Below, in pieces: positions 15,730-24,549 of a DNA stretch of 64,000 nt. The notes below the pieces were generated by a model. The model was given only the letters and a program-made list of their open reading frames with translations, had not been told where the DNA came from and did no database searches. The stretch covers positions 1,798,001-1,862,000 of the forward strand of contig NZ_CP137080.1 in NCBI RefSeq assembly GCF_036324365.1, given 5' to 3'. Position 1 is the stretch's first letter, and the number at the start of each line of letters is the position of its first letter. Both the position numbers and the translations under genes were made by a program. Source of the DNA: Microbacterium limosum (lineage in GTDB: Bacteria > Actinomycetota > Actinomycetes > Actinomycetales > Microbacteriaceae).

Positions 15730-17640
15730 GTGACACACGTCCTCCAGAACGTCGTCTTCCCCCTCGAACGCGACCCCGATCTGCTCCCCCTCTACGCCGA
15801 CCCCGAGACCTGGTCGGTCATCGACGAGGAGCCCGTCCGCGTGTCCAGCGTCGCTCACCTCGGCAACGTGCTGGGGCGATCGAGCGCCCGCATCGTCGCC
15901 GGCCGCCGCGTGTCGTTCGGCACGTACTTCAACGCCTTCCCGGCGTCGTACTGGCAGCACTGGACGGGTGTGCGCGAGGTGCGGCTCACGGTGCGCACCG
16001 ACGGGCCCGCGACGATCCTCGTCTACCGCTCGAACGGCGGCGGCACCAAGCAGCGGCTCGAGACGCGTGAGGTCACCGGCAGCGCCGAGACCTCGGTCGA
16101 CGTCGCTCTGACGCAGTACAGCGACGGCGGCTGGATCTGGTTCGACATCGTCGCCGACGAGGCGGCGGTGACCTTCCAGGGCGCGGAGTGGACCACCGAG
16201 CAGGAGCCCGTGCGCTCGGGGCGCGCCTCCCTCGGCATCACGACCTTCAACAAGCCCGATTACTGCGTGTCCACTCTCACGGATCTGGCCGACGCGCCCG
16301 GGGCCCTCGAGGTGATCGACCGCATCTACCTCATCGACCAGGGCACGCAGCTCGTCGCCGACGAGCCGGGCTTCACGGAGGTCGCCGAACGCCTGGGCGA
16401 ACGGCTCCGGGTCATCCGCCAGCCGAACCTCGGCGGATCGGGCGGGTTCGCGCGCGCGATGCTCGAGACCCTCGACGCCGGAGAGAGCGACTTCGTGCAG
16501 CTGCTCGACGACGACGTGCGCATCGAGCCGGAGTCGATCCGGCGGTCGGTGACCTTCGGTCGCTACACGAGCATCCCGACGATCGTCGGCGCGCACATGT
16601 TCGATCTGCTCGACCGGCCGCGCCTCCACGCGTGGGCGGAGGTCGTCGACGAGACGCCCTTCATGTGGCGCAACCTCTTCCAGGAGAAGATGCCGCACGA
16701 CTTCTCCGTCGCGAACCTGCGCCAGTCGCCTCTCCTGCACATGCGCCTCGACGCCGACTACAACGGCTGGTGGATGTGCCTCATCCCCACGCAGATCCTG
16801 CGCGAGGTGGGGCTGTCGCTTCCCGCCTTCATCAAGTGGGACGACGCGGAGTACTGCCTGCGCGCGCGAGAGGCGGGCTACCCGACGGTGTCGCTGCCCG
16901 GCGTCGCGCTGTGGCACGTGTCGTGGGTCGGCAAGGACGACTCGATCGACTGGCAGGCCTACTTCCACGCCCGCAACCGCATCGTCGCGGCGCTCCTGCA
17001 CTCGAACGCACCCGCGGGCGGCACGCTCCCCCGCCACAGCCGCAGGGTCGACCTCAAGCACCTCATGATGATGCAGTACTACCCGGTCGCGCTGCGGCAC
17101 CGTGCCCTGCGAGACCTGATGCAGGGCCCCGCGCACATGTGGCGCACGCTGGCGACCGCGATGCCCGCGGCACGGGAGCTCGCGGCCGACTTCCCGGAGA
17201 CGGTCGTGCACCGCGACACGGGTGTGCCGATGCGTTCGCGGCGCGGGCGGCAGGTGTTCAAGAAGCTCCGGTTCAACGTCTACGACAACCCGACCGGCAT
17301 CCGGCTCCGCTTGTTCACCGCCCGGACCCTCGTCGCGCACTGGTTCCACGGCCCCCAAGCCGAGAACCTCGCGCAGCCGGAGGCCGAGTTCGGAAAGCTC
17401 GATGCGCACTGGTGGCGCATTCCGCGTTACGACAGCGCGATCGTGAGCGCCGCCGACGGGTCCGGGAAGAACATCTACACGCGCGACCGCGCGAAGTATC
17501 GCCGGATGCTGACGGATTCGGTCCGACTTCACCGCTCGCTCGTGCGACGCTGGCCGCAGCTTCAGCGCGAGTACCGCGCCGCCCTGCCCGACCTCGTCTC
17601 GACCGAGGCGTGGCGCCGCCGTTTCGAGGAGGCCGCGTGA
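15730..17640 (+). CDS. glfT2: Galactofuranosyltransferase GlfT2-type
   Basis: A 636-residue GT2 enzyme expected to extend a galactofuranan chain from UDP-galactofuranose at the inner membrane face. An N-terminal beta-rich domain (about 1-160) precedes the catalytic core. The catalytic marks lie close to those I recall for Mycobacterium tuberculosis GlfT2: DDD at 260-262 (LLDDDVRIEPE), WDD at 370-372 and His 396 in LWHVSW. The length is nearly identical to the mycobacterial enzyme. GTG is chosen because GGAG lies upstream and the frame has no better start. It overlaps glfT1 by four bases. Together with glf this makes a galactan module. Confidence 0.92.
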   Translation: MTHVLQNVVFPLERDPDLLPLYADPETWSVIDEEPVRVSSVAHLGNVLGRSSARIVAGRRVSFGTYFNAFPASYWQHWTGVREVRLTVRTDGPATILVYRSNGGGTKQRLETREVTGSAETSVDVALTQYSDGGWIWFDIVADEAAVTFQGAEWTTEQEPVRSGRASLGITTFNKPDYCVSTLTDLADAPGALEVIDRIYLIDQGTQLVADEPGFTEVAERLGERLRVIRQPNLGGSGGFARAMLETLDAGESDFVQLLDDDVRIEPESIRRSVTFGRYTSIPTIVGAHMFDLLDRPRLHAWAEVVDETPFMWRNLFQEKMPHDFSVANLRQSPLLHMRLDADYNGWWMCLIPTQILREVGLSLPAFIKWDDAEYCLRAREAGYPTVSLPGVALWHVSWVGKDDSIDWQAYFHARNRIVAALLHSNAPAGGTLPRHSRRVDLKHLMMMQYYPVALRHRALRDLMQGPAHMWRTLATAMPAARELAADFPETVVHRDTGVPMRSRRGRQVFKKLRFNVYDNPTGIRLRLFTARTLVAHWFHGPQAENLAQPEAEFGKLDAHWWRIPRYDSAIVSAADGSGKNIYTRDRAKYRRMLTDSVRLHRSLVRRWPQLQREYRAALPDLVSTEAWRRRFEEAA

Positions 17641-18629
17641 CATCGCCGGAGACCACACCCCAGAGCCGCACCGGCTCCGCGTTCGATCCGGCCTCGGCGA
17701 CCATCGCGATCGTGACGTACAACCGCTCGGGCCTGCTCTCCCGGCTCCTCGAGTCGATCGCCTCGATGGACCCGCAGCCCGGCCACGTCGTCGTGATCGA
17801 CAACGCATCGGTGGATGACACGACGGACGTCGTCGAGTCCTTCCGCGACCGGCTCGGAACGGAGCTCGTCTACCGCCGCCTCGACACCAACACCGGCGGA
17901 TCGGGCGGGTTCAGCGAGGGCATGCGCACGGCGTACGACCTGGGGTCGACGTGGATCTGGCTCATGGACGACGACGTCGAGGTCATCCCCGATGGTCTCG
18001 CGCGGATGGGAGCCTGGGCCCCGCGCTTCAAGAGCGTCCAGGGGCGCCGTTACGACTACGACGGCAGCGAGTTCTACTGGCAGTACCGCCTGTCGATCCC
18101 CCTCGGCATCCCGATCCCCTTCGCCCCCGCGGATTTCGACGAACGGGGCTACCGCGAGATGAACTCGGGATGCTTCGAGGGCATGTTCATCCACCGCGAC
18201 ATCGTCGAGAAGATCGGCCTCCCGGACCCTCGCTTCTTCATCTACTGGGACGACTCGGTGTACGGCTGGCTCGCCTCGCAGCACACCACCTCGGTGATCG
18301 TGAACGAGTTCGTCCTCAAGCGCACGCGCGAGATCAAGCAGTGGGACATGGGCATCCGTCATCTCAACGCCTCGAGCAACGCGTACCGGTACTACATCAT
18401 GCGCAACCGCGGGCACATGAAGCACTACTTCCAGACCCACGGCGCGTACCGGCCGGTGAGGTTCGCGGCAGGTACGGCTCTGACCTTCGCGAAGGAGCTC
18501 ATCCGGCTGTTCTTCGTCGAGCGCACGGTGCGCGGCACGAGCAACCTCTTCCGAGGGATGCGCGACGGGCTCCGCCTCGCGCGTGACCGCTCGTGGTCGC
18601 CGATGCCGCCGCTCACGCCTCGAGGCTGA
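17637..18629 (+). CDS. glfT1: Galactofuranosyltransferase GlfT1-type
   Basis: A 330-residue GT2 enzyme resembling mycobacterial GlfT1 (Rv3782), which adds the first galactofuranose residues to the lipid-linked primer. Visible marks are IVTYNRSGLL at the start of the fold, NTGGSGGFSEGM, the metal-binding LMDDDVE and the acceptor-site YWDDSVYGW. The C-terminal part is basic and hydrophobic, fitting membrane association. GTG overlaps the glfT2 stop by four bases, so the two are made together. It is convergent with the CAP-domain gene. Confidence 0.88.
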   Translation: MTSPETTPQSRTGSAFDPASATIAIVTYNRSGLLSRLLESIASMDPQPGHVVVIDNASVDDTTDVVESFRDRLGTELVYRRLDTNTGGSGGFSEGMRTAYDLGSTWIWLMDDDVEVIPDGLARMGAWAPRFKSVQGRRYDYDGSEFYWQYRLSIPLGIPIPFAPADFDERGYREMNSGCFEGMFIHRDIVEKIGLPDPRFFIYWDDSVYGWLASQHTTSVIVNEFVLKRTREIKQWDMGIRHLNASSNAYRYYIMRNRGHMKHYFQTHGAYRPVRFAAGTALTFAKELIRLFFVERTVRGTSNLFRGMRDGLRLARDRSWSPMPPLTPRG

Positions 18630-18698
18630 GCGCCAGCGCCGCGCCCTCTTCCTGCCCGCGAGACGGACGGAGTCCCCCGCGGCGAGTGACCGTGGGGT

Positions 18699-19691
18699 TC
18701 AGCGCGGCGGGGCGCCGGCAGCAGGAACCCGAAAAGCGGTCGATTCGTAGACCCAGGTCGACGACCAGTTCTGGCGAACGTAGTCGCTTTCGCCGGGGCT
18801 CGCGGTGTAGAAGTGATGCCGAACGGTCGGGCCCCAGAAGCGTGCGACGGGCACGGTCTGCGGCACAGTCGATTCGGACGGATAGACGTAATAGGCCACA
18901 CCCTCGTACGACCAGACGTCCGGCCACCTCCGGATCACTTCGTCTCGCTCGCCCGCATGAGCCGTGTAGAAATGGCCGGCGTACTCCGCGCTCCAGAACC
19001 GGAAGAGAGGAACGGTCCCGGGCACCTGAGTCGTGAACGCTGTATAGGCAGAACCCTCGTAGTTCCAGACATCGGCCCACCGCTCCCGGATCATGTCGCG
19101 CTCGGCTGCGCTGGCTGTGTAGAAGTGGCCGCGATACGCGGGGCTGTAGAAGCGGAAGATCGGCACCTCGGCGGCCACACCGACCGCTCGCGGGTAGCTG
19201 GCGAAGTTCTGCGTGTAGTACGGGCGTCCGCTCGAAGAGACCGCATAGCCGATGCCGAGATGCGTCGCATCTGCACGCAGGATGTTCGCCCGATGTCCCT
19301 CGGAATTCATCCATCCATCGACGACAGACTCGACCGAATATCCCATCGCGACATTCTCGGAGGCTGCAGTCCATCCGACCGGGTACCGCGACTGATAGCC
19401 CGTGCAGTGAGCCATGGCGTCGTTCGCAGCCTGCGTCTGCGAACACGACTGCGCCACCTCGTTCAGCACCTCATGAGCCGACACCGGAGCCAACCCCGCC
19501 GCGGATCGCGCTTCGTTGGTCTCCGCGAGAATGTACCGGCGCGCCGCTTCCTCGCCTAAGACGACTTGCGCCCGCGCGACCGCCGGGCCCGCGGTGGAGA
19601 CGGAGGGGGAAGCGTGGGCCTGGTGCGGAAGACTGATCGCACAGATCAAGAAGACCATCACGCCGAGAGTGGAGTGCCTGCCACGGAGCAC
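18699..19691 (-). CDS. Secreted CAP-domain protein with three C-terminal repeats
   Basis: A 330-residue protein with an N-terminal signal peptide ending near HQAHA. A CAP/SCP domain follows (NEARSAAGLAPVS, MAHCTGY, SENVAMGYS, GWMNSEGHRANIL, HLGIGYA). Three repeats of about 45-50 residues then carry FRFYSPAYRGHFYTASAAE-type motifs and W-x-YEG-x-AY, like DUF5648. CAP proteins are extracellular; bacterial ones have no agreed activity. The repeats may bind glycan or wall. GTG 19691 is chosen because TGAGG lies five bases upstream; an ATG 13 codons earlier is possible. It sits between glfT1 and the first ABC exporter. Confidence 0.82.
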   Translation of the reverse strand: MLRGRHSTLGVMVFLICAISLPHQAHASPSVSTAGPAVARAQVVLGEEAARRYILAETNEARSAAGLAPVSAHEVLNEVAQSCSQTQAANDAMAHCTGYQSRYPVGWTAASENVAMGYSVESVVDGWMNSEGHRANILRADATHLGIGYAVSSSGRPYYTQNFASYPRAVGVAAEVPIFRFYSPAYRGHFYTASAAERDMIRERWADVWNYEGSAYTAFTTQVPGTVPLFRFWSAEYAGHFYTAHAGERDEVIRRWPDVWSYEGVAYYVYPSESTVPQTVPVARFWGPTVRHHFYTASPGESDYVRQNWSSTWVYESTAFRVPAAGAPPR

Positions 19692-19715
19692 GAGAACCTC
19701 ACTTGAATACCCCGC

Positions 19716-19739
19716 CGCTCCCCAGCGCAACGGATATTA
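19716..19739 (-). promoter_or_regulatory. CAP gene -10 box and GGGG-loop hairpin at the mRNA 5' end
   Basis: TAATAT (19739-19734, minus strand) would start transcription near 19727. The RNA would begin almost exactly with CGCT-GGGG-AGCG (19727-19716), a four-pair stem with a four-G loop, followed by GCGGGG. The start codon is 25 bases further on. Confidence 0.5.
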
Positions 19740-19866
19740 CGGCAACGCCTCTCGAGCACCGAATCGGATCTCTGCGTGCCCTGCATCGCCGGAGCGAATC
19801 CCGCAAGAGGCCCCACCCCGTCGCGCCCAGACACCGCTGCCGACCTCGTCGGCGGGCCGATCGCAG

Positions 19867-20607
19867 CTAGGGACTGCTGTGGTCGGAGTTGTACCGCGCC
19901 AGCACCTCGTCGATCGGCGCGTCCATCGCGAGGTGATGCTTGCTGAGGTACAGACCACGGGTGCAGAAGCGCCGCAGGTCGCGCTCGTTGTGAGAGACGA
20001 AGAAGAGCGTGCGCCCGTCGGCCAGCAGCTCGTCGATGCGCGTGTAGCACTTCTCGCGGAAGGCCTTGTCCCCCACGGCGAGCACCTCATCGACGAGGAG
20101 GATCGGCTCCTCGAGCTGTGAGACGACGCTGAATGCGAGCCGCACCTTCATCCCGTTGGACAGGTGCTTGTACGGAGTGTCGACGAAGTCCTCGAGCTCC
20201 GCGAAGTCGATCATCCCGTCGAAGCGGCGATCCACCTCGGCGCGATTCATCCCGTGGAGTCCCGCCGTGAGCTTCACGTTCTCCCGTACCGTCAGGTCGC
20301 CGACGAACCCACCGGTGATCTCGATGAGCGGGGCCACTCCCCCATTGACCCGCACATGGCCCTCGTCGGGGAGCATCACCCCCGCGACGAGTTTGAGAAG
20401 AGTGGACTTGCCCTGGCCGTTGCGCCCCACGACGCCGATCGATTCCCCGGGTTGCACGTCGAAGGAGACGTCGCGGAGTGCCCAGAACTCTCCCGGGCGC
20501 GCTCGCCTCGACGAGTCGGAAAAGAGGTCCTTGAAGCTGCGCCGCCCGCGCCTGTTCCGTCGGAAGCGGACGCCGAGGTCGCGGACCTCGATCGCGGGGG
20601 GTGCCAT
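19867..20607 (-). CDS. wzt: Polysaccharide ABC exporter ATPase (Wzt-type, no C-terminal domain)
   Basis: A 246-residue ABC ATPase of the polysaccharide/teichoic-acid export group. Walker A is VGRNGQGKST, the signature region is HLSNGMKVRLAF, Walker B is ILLVDEVLAVGD, and the switch is FVSHN. It stops just after the nucleotide-binding domain, so it lacks the carbohydrate-binding tail of the second Wzt in this window. Its ATG shares one base with the stop of the permease gene. Its place near glfT2/glfT1 parallels the mycobacterial Rv3781-Rv3783 galactan exporter, so lipid-linked galactan is the likely cargo. Confidence 0.9.
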   Translation of the reverse strand: MAPPAIEVRDLGVRFRRNRRGRRSFKDLFSDSSRRARPGEFWALRDVSFDVQPGESIGVVGRNGQGKSTLLKLVAGVMLPDEGHVRVNGGVAPLIEITGGFVGDLTVRENVKLTAGLHGMNRAEVDRRFDGMIDFAELEDFVDTPYKHLSNGMKVRLAFSVVSQLEEPILLVDEVLAVGDKAFREKCYTRIDELLADGRTLFFVSHNERDLRRFCTRGLYLSKHHLAMDAPIDEVLARYNSDHSSP

Positions 20608-21395
20608 CACAGCTCCTTCAGCACGGGTCGCTCGAGCGCCCGGAAGACCACGAGCCCGAGGAGGAGGAACAAGATGCTCATCGCCGCGCCGACCGCGACG
20701 GCGAACGTGTCCCACTGGTCGGGGAAGAACGCGGCGCGGTAGAGGATGAAGATCCCGGAGAGCGGATTGAAGGCTGCCAGCTGGGGGAAGATGCCCGGCA
20801 GGTCCCCGACGCTGTAGATGATGGGTGACGCGTAGAAGAGCGCGCGGAGGATCAGCTTCGTCGTGCGCTCCAGGTCGGAATAGAGCACGCAGAGCGGCGC
20901 CACGATCAGCCCGAGCCCGACGAGCAGCGAGACCTGCAGGGCGACCGCGAGGGGGAAGAGCAGGATGCCCCACCCGACCGCAGCGCCGGACACGATCGCG
21001 AAGATCGCGAGCACCGGCAGCGAGAACAGGAACTCGATGCCCTTGCTCAACACGATGCGGCCGACCCAGATCGATCGCGGGATCGCTGTCGAGCGCACGA
21101 GCTTGGCATCCTTGTTGAACGCCCGAGTGAAGTCGCCGACGGCGGTGTTGAACCATACCCAGGGCAGCAGCGCGGTGATGAGGAAGACGATGTACGGGTC
21201 CTCGCCGACGGAGCGCTGGAACACCTGGGTGAAGACGAACCAGTAGATCGCGCTCATGACGAGCGGGTCGAGGATCGACCAGAGATACCCCAGCGCACTC
21301 GTGGCGTATCGCACCTTCAGATCGCGCGCGGAGAGCAGCCACAGCGCGTGGAGGTAGCGCCGCGGCGATCCCGGGGCTCCGACGGCGGTGGTCAC
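20607..21395 (-). CDS. wzm: Polysaccharide ABC exporter permease (Wzm-type)
   Basis: A 262-residue ABC-2 membrane protein with six predicted helices. It starts with RRYLHALWLLSARDLKVRY, the amphipathic gate helix typical of Wzm/TagG. FLITALLPWVWFNTAV and FYASPIIYSVGDLP are typical family stretches. It pairs with the ATPase gene downstream (one-base overlap). The GTG start is supported by TAGACT six bases upstream, predicting a leaderless transcript. Probable cargo is galactofuranan on a lipid carrier, by neighbourhood. Confidence 0.9.
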   Translation of the reverse strand: MTTAVGAPGSPRRYLHALWLLSARDLKVRYATSALGYLWSILDPLVMSAIYWFVFTQVFQRSVGEDPYIVFLITALLPWVWFNTAVGDFTRAFNKDAKLVRSTAIPRSIWVGRIVLSKGIEFLFSLPVLAIFAIVSGAAVGWGILLFPLAVALQVSLLVGLGLIVAPLCVLYSDLERTTKLILRALFYASPIIYSVGDLPGIFPQLAAFNPLSGIFILYRAAFFPDQWDTFAVAVGAAMSILFLLLGLVVFRALERPVLKEL

Positions 21396-21407
21396 CGGAT
21401 GAGTCTA
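21396..21407 (-). promoter_or_regulatory. -10 box of wzm-wzt, predicted leaderless
   Basis: TAGACT (21407-21402, minus strand) is followed by six bases and then the GTG at 21395. Confidence 0.55.
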
Positions 21408-21432
21408 TGGCCGCCCGCGATCCCTATGAGCC

Positions 21433-21894
21433 TCACGCCAGTGCGGCTCGGATCCGATCGATCTGCCCGCGATCGGTGGGCGCAACGGCGTAGAGACCCA
21501 CACGGACGAAGTCATCGATCGTGATCCCGTAGGGCGCCACCGAGTCCAGATAGGTGAGGAAGTCGTCCTCAGAGGCGAACTCGTACACGCGGACTTCGCT
21601 GCCCTCGAGAAGTCCCACACCCCACTGGGCGATGTATTCGGCGTCGCCCTCGAAGCGGAAGTCCGTCAGTCCGAGCGTGGCGACGATCCGTTCGATCTCG
21701 CTGTCGGGGGTGGGAGAAGCCGTCGGCGTCGGCGAAGCGGACCCCGACGGGGTGGCCGGTGCACCCGGCTGAGACGGCGCCGCCGAGTCCGACGGAGACC
21801 CCGTCACGCCCGGCGAGGCGGCCGGATCGGGTGTGCACGACGCGAGGACGACGACGAGCACCACGGCGGCGAAGGGAAAGATACGTCGGGACAC
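21433..21894 (-). CDS. Small putative lipoprotein, function unknown
   Basis: A 153-residue protein. The first 20 residues form a signal peptide with lipobox VLASC, so it is probably lipid-anchored on the outer membrane face. A Pro/Ser/Thr/Ala-rich spacer (about 21-63) follows, then a small acidic alpha/beta domain of about 85 residues beginning DSEIERIVATLGL. I do not recognise the domain. The GTG start is supported by TAGGGT six bases upstream. It lies upstream of the wzm promoter in the same direction. Confidence 0.75.
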   Translation of the reverse strand: MSRRIFPFAAVVLVVVLASCTPDPAASPGVTGSPSDSAAPSQPGAPATPSGSASPTPTASPTPDSEIERIVATLGLTDFRFEGDAEYIAQWGVGLLEGSEVRVYEFASEDDFLTYLDSVAPYGITIDDFVRVGLYAVAPTDRGQIDRIRAALA

Positions 21895-21906
21895 AGCGAC
21901 ACCCTA
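21895..21906 (-). promoter_or_regulatory. -10 box of the lipoprotein gene, predicted leaderless
   Basis: TAGGGT (21906-21901, minus strand) lies six bases before the GTG at 21894. Confidence 0.55.
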
Positions 21907-22011
21907 CGCGGGGAGGGCGCCTGTGCTCGCTCACCACGCCTGCAAGGCGACACCCCGATGGCCCCGCTCGTACGATGTGATCCAGACCGCTTTCGAGGAA
22001 GGTGTCACAGG

Positions 22012-22500
22012 ATGACAGATGAACTCACCGACACTGATCGAGAGCACCTGCGCACTGCGATCCGCGTCGCCGACCAGTCGCGGAAAGACGGAGCGCACCC
22101 TTTCGGGGCGATCGTCGTCGACGCGGTCGGCCGAACCGTCGCGTCCTTCGGTAACAACTCCTTATCGCCACATGGTGACCCCACTCAGCACGCCGAGATG
22201 CGGGCGGTCGCCGCGGCGTCGCGGTCACTCGGCGCCGCGGGTATGGCGGGCTCGACGCTCTTCACCAGCGCGGAGCCGTGCGTCATGTGCGCCGGCGCCG
22301 CGTACTGGAGCGGCATCGACCGCGTCGTCTACGCCCTCTCGGAACGGCGACTGCTCGAGCTGACCGGCGCGCATCCCGAGAACCCCACGTTCTCGCTCCC
22401 CTGCCGCGAGGTGTTCGCCCGGGGACAGCGCGAGATCGCCGTGGTCGGTCCGGTCCTCGAAGACGAGGCCGCGGCCGCTCATCGCGGCTTCTGGCGGTAA
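22012..22500 (+). CDS. Nucleoside/guanine deaminase-like zinc enzyme
   Basis: A 162-residue cytidine-deaminase-fold protein. Zinc ligands and catalytic glutamate are in QHAEMRA and EPCVMCAGA. The substrate could be guanine, cytosine or a nucleoside; tRNA adenosine deaminases (TadA) share the same motifs, but the sequence lacks the usual TadA context. ATG 22012 is preceded by GAGGAAGG and a possible -10 TACGAT at about 21971. It is an odd guest among glycan genes and may be unrelated to them. Confidence 0.82.
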   Translation: MTDELTDTDREHLRTAIRVADQSRKDGAHPFGAIVVDAVGRTVASFGNNSLSPHGDPTQHAEMRAVAAASRSLGAAGMAGSTLFTSAEPCVMCAGAAYWSGIDRVVYALSERRLLELTGAHPENPTFSLPCREVFARGQREIAVVGPVLEDEAAAAHRGFWR

Positions 22501-22512
22501 CCGTACGCCTGC

Positions 22513-23427
22513 GTGGGGTTGAATCGTTCCGTGCTCCTGTTCCGACGGCCATCGCGCCGCTCCCTCGTCTTCGTCGTCGAACCGCGCTTCGCGGAATCGG
22601 GGACATCCGTCATGCGCGGGCAGCAACTTTCCGAGATCGCACAGTCGTCGGGTCTGTCGTCCCGGACGATCTCCTGTGCGCCGGTCGACCCGAGCATCAG
22701 GCGCAGTGACATCTTCCTCACGAAGGGTGTGATGAAGACGGGTGACCTCGACCTTTGGAAGCGCTGGCGACGACAAGGCAACAGGCTCTTCCTCGACCCG
22801 GTCGACGAGGGGATCAATGACGCGCTCATAGACGCAGTCGACGTCGTCGTGGCCGCGTCGATGAGCGCCTACGACGCCTATCGCACCGAGTTTCCCCGAG
22901 CAGACATCCGGCTGCTGAATCACCATGTAGATCCGCGCGTCGCGGAGGCGCTTCAGCGCCACAGCGACAAGCCACTGCAGACGGGCATCGGCTACTTCGG
23001 GGAACCCGTCAACACCGTCCGCACAGATCGAATCGCGGATCACGTGACCTTCGTTCCCGTGAGCACCGCTCGGCAGGACACCGGGTGGTTGGAATCGATC
23101 GCGGCCTTCGACATGCACTACGCGATACGCAGGCCTCGCGCGCTCGACCACCACAAGCCCTTCCTGAAGGGATTCACCGCTGCGGCCTGCGGCGCCAACA
23201 TCCTCATCCAGCGCGGCCAACCCGAGGCGGCCCGATGGCTCCCACCCGAATATCCGTTCTGGGTCGAGACCGATCCGGACGAGGCGGCGATCCTGCGAGC
23301 CATCGAGCAGGCCGAGGCGTCGCGTGGGGGTCCCGAATGGCGCGCCGGCCTCGACGCGATGCGGTCGATCGCCTCCCGCACCTCCCCCGCGGCCATCGGG
23401 TCGGAACTCGAAGCGCTCTTCAGCTAG
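22513..23427 (+). CDS. Putative glycosyltransferase-like protein
   Basis: A 304-residue protein without a family I can name firmly. Stretches such as GIGYFGEPVNTVRTDRI, and late HHKPFLKGFTAAACGANIL followed by an acidic end, look like the C-terminal half of GT-B glycosyltransferases, where the donor sugar nucleotide binds. The N-terminal part has VVAASMSAYDAY and NHHVDPRV. No membrane helix is seen. The start is uncertain: GTG 22513 is the longest, TTG 22519 and GTG 22531 are alternatives. It overlaps the end of the convergent DUF616 gene by eight bases. Confidence 0.55.
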   Translation: MGLNRSVLLFRRPSRRSLVFVVEPRFAESGTSVMRGQQLSEIAQSSGLSSRTISCAPVDPSIRRSDIFLTKGVMKTGDLDLWKRWRRQGNRLFLDPVDEGINDALIDAVDVVVAASMSAYDAYRTEFPRADIRLLNHHVDPRVAEALQRHSDKPLQTGIGYFGEPVNTVRTDRIADHVTFVPVSTARQDTGWLESIAAFDMHYAIRRPRALDHHKPFLKGFTAAACGANILIQRGQPEAARWLPPEYPFWVETDPDEAAILRAIEQAEASRGGPEWRAGLDAMRSIASRTSPAAIGSELEALFS

Positions 23428-24421
23428 GTCGTTGCCGGGTACCCCGCTGCAGGCGCATCCCGACCGCCCGGACAAGCGCTCGCGCGGAGGAGGAGATGCC
23501 CGTCGAACGCGCCAGCTCGACCTCCCTCTCCCAGACCTGACGCCGCAGCGCGTCAATCTGAGCTTCGAGTCTCGAGCGCTCCGCGACTCCCTCAGAGATC
23601 TCGTTGGTGAGCTGCTCGACCCGGTGACGAAGGGTGTTCACCGTGTCGGCATCGAGCTCCTCCAGCGCGAGCTCGAGCTCCTCGATCCGCGCGCGCGCTC
23701 TTCTGAGGTCGGCGATGAGCGGACCACTCGGCAGCGCGGGTGCTTTACCCCGCTCGACCTTTCTCCCCGCGATGACCGGCCATTCGTGATACACGGAGTC
23801 GAAGTTGTCGACCTCGAGCGTGCGAAGCGCGACGTCCTCCTCCAGGAGGCCGACGAGCAGCGACAGCTGGTCGCGTCGGGAGTATCGAAGAACGTGGTCG
23901 AACCACGTACGCATGGCTCTGTCCACGGACTCCGACCGACGGCGGACGATCATCCCTCCCCAGCGGGGCCTCATCGCCAGGACATCGGGGTATGAGACGG
24001 CGTAGTCGTTGAGCTGTTCGTAGACCCGGAAGCGGTCGTCGTAGTTGAGCCGGATGACCTCGTCGAACTCCGCCAGCACCGATTCGCGGAAGCTGTGAGC
24101 CGCCATCGCCACGTCGACGCCGTCCTCGAGCCAGTCCTCGATGATCTTCTCGGGCGTTGCCCGGAGCTTCACGGAGGCGTCTATGCAGAGGGTCGCATCG
24201 TATTCGCGCAAGAGCTCGTGCCCCAGGATCTTGTAGACCCGGGAACTGCGGTGGATATCCTGCGGGTACCGCGGAGAGACGAGGTGGGTGCGCCACGTCT
24301 CCGACCGAACGTCCGCGTCGTCGGTGAAGCAGATGAAATCCGCCTCGCTACCGGCGGCGACGTCCTGCTCGAGCAGGTCATCGTACCCCCCGAGGAGTGT
24401 TGTGTAGACGCACACCTTCAT
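23420..24421 (-). CDS. DUF616-type glycosyltransferase with coiled-coil tail
   Basis: A 333-residue protein. Residues about 1-210 match the DUF616/TOD1-like glycosyltransferase family: MKVCVYTTLLGGYDDL, FICFTDD, YKILGHELL, CIDASVKL and the late DQLSLLVGLL. Residues about 230-310 are heptad-like and charged (RARIEELELALEELDA, RLEAQIDALRRQVWE), predicting a coiled coil that may tie it to partners. ATG 24421 is chosen because the conserved domain starts there; 19 upstream codons are open but do not look like protein. It probably adds a sugar in one of the surface glycans. Confidence 0.78.
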   Translation of the reverse strand: MKVCVYTTLLGGYDDLLEQDVAAGSEADFICFTDDADVRSETWRTHLVSPRYPQDIHRSSRVYKILGHELLREYDATLCIDASVKLRATPEKIIEDWLEDGVDVAMAAHSFRESVLAEFDEVIRLNYDDRFRVYEQLNDYAVSYPDVLAMRPRWGGMIVRRRSESVDRAMRTWFDHVLRYSRRDQLSLLVGLLEEDVALRTLEVDNFDSVYHEWPVIAGRKVERGKAPALPSGPLIADLRRARARIEELELALEELDADTVNTLRHRVEQLTNEISEGVAERSRLEAQIDALRRQVWEREVELARSTGISSSARALVRAVGMRLQRGTRQRPS

Positions 24422-24549
24422 GACGTTCGCGTTCCCGTCCCTCTCCGAGGTCGGGCGCCACGGAGTCGTCCTCCACACTATCCGCGGACCCTTGCCCGCG
24501 GCGACGACGCAACACGAGGGGTAGGCTTTTCCGGTCCAGAAGGGAACGC

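Noticed and set aside
13696..17808. Very long open frame on the minus strand (about 1370 codons)
   Set aside because: It lies opposite the O-antigen-ligase-like and glfT2 genes, has Arg/Glu/His-rich composition with no family motif, and is a GC-driven shadow frame.
22012..22500. tRNA adenosine deaminase (tadA)
   Set aside because: The motifs are shared by all deaminases of this fold and nothing in the sequence or neighbourhood singles out tRNA as substrate, so a broad name was used.
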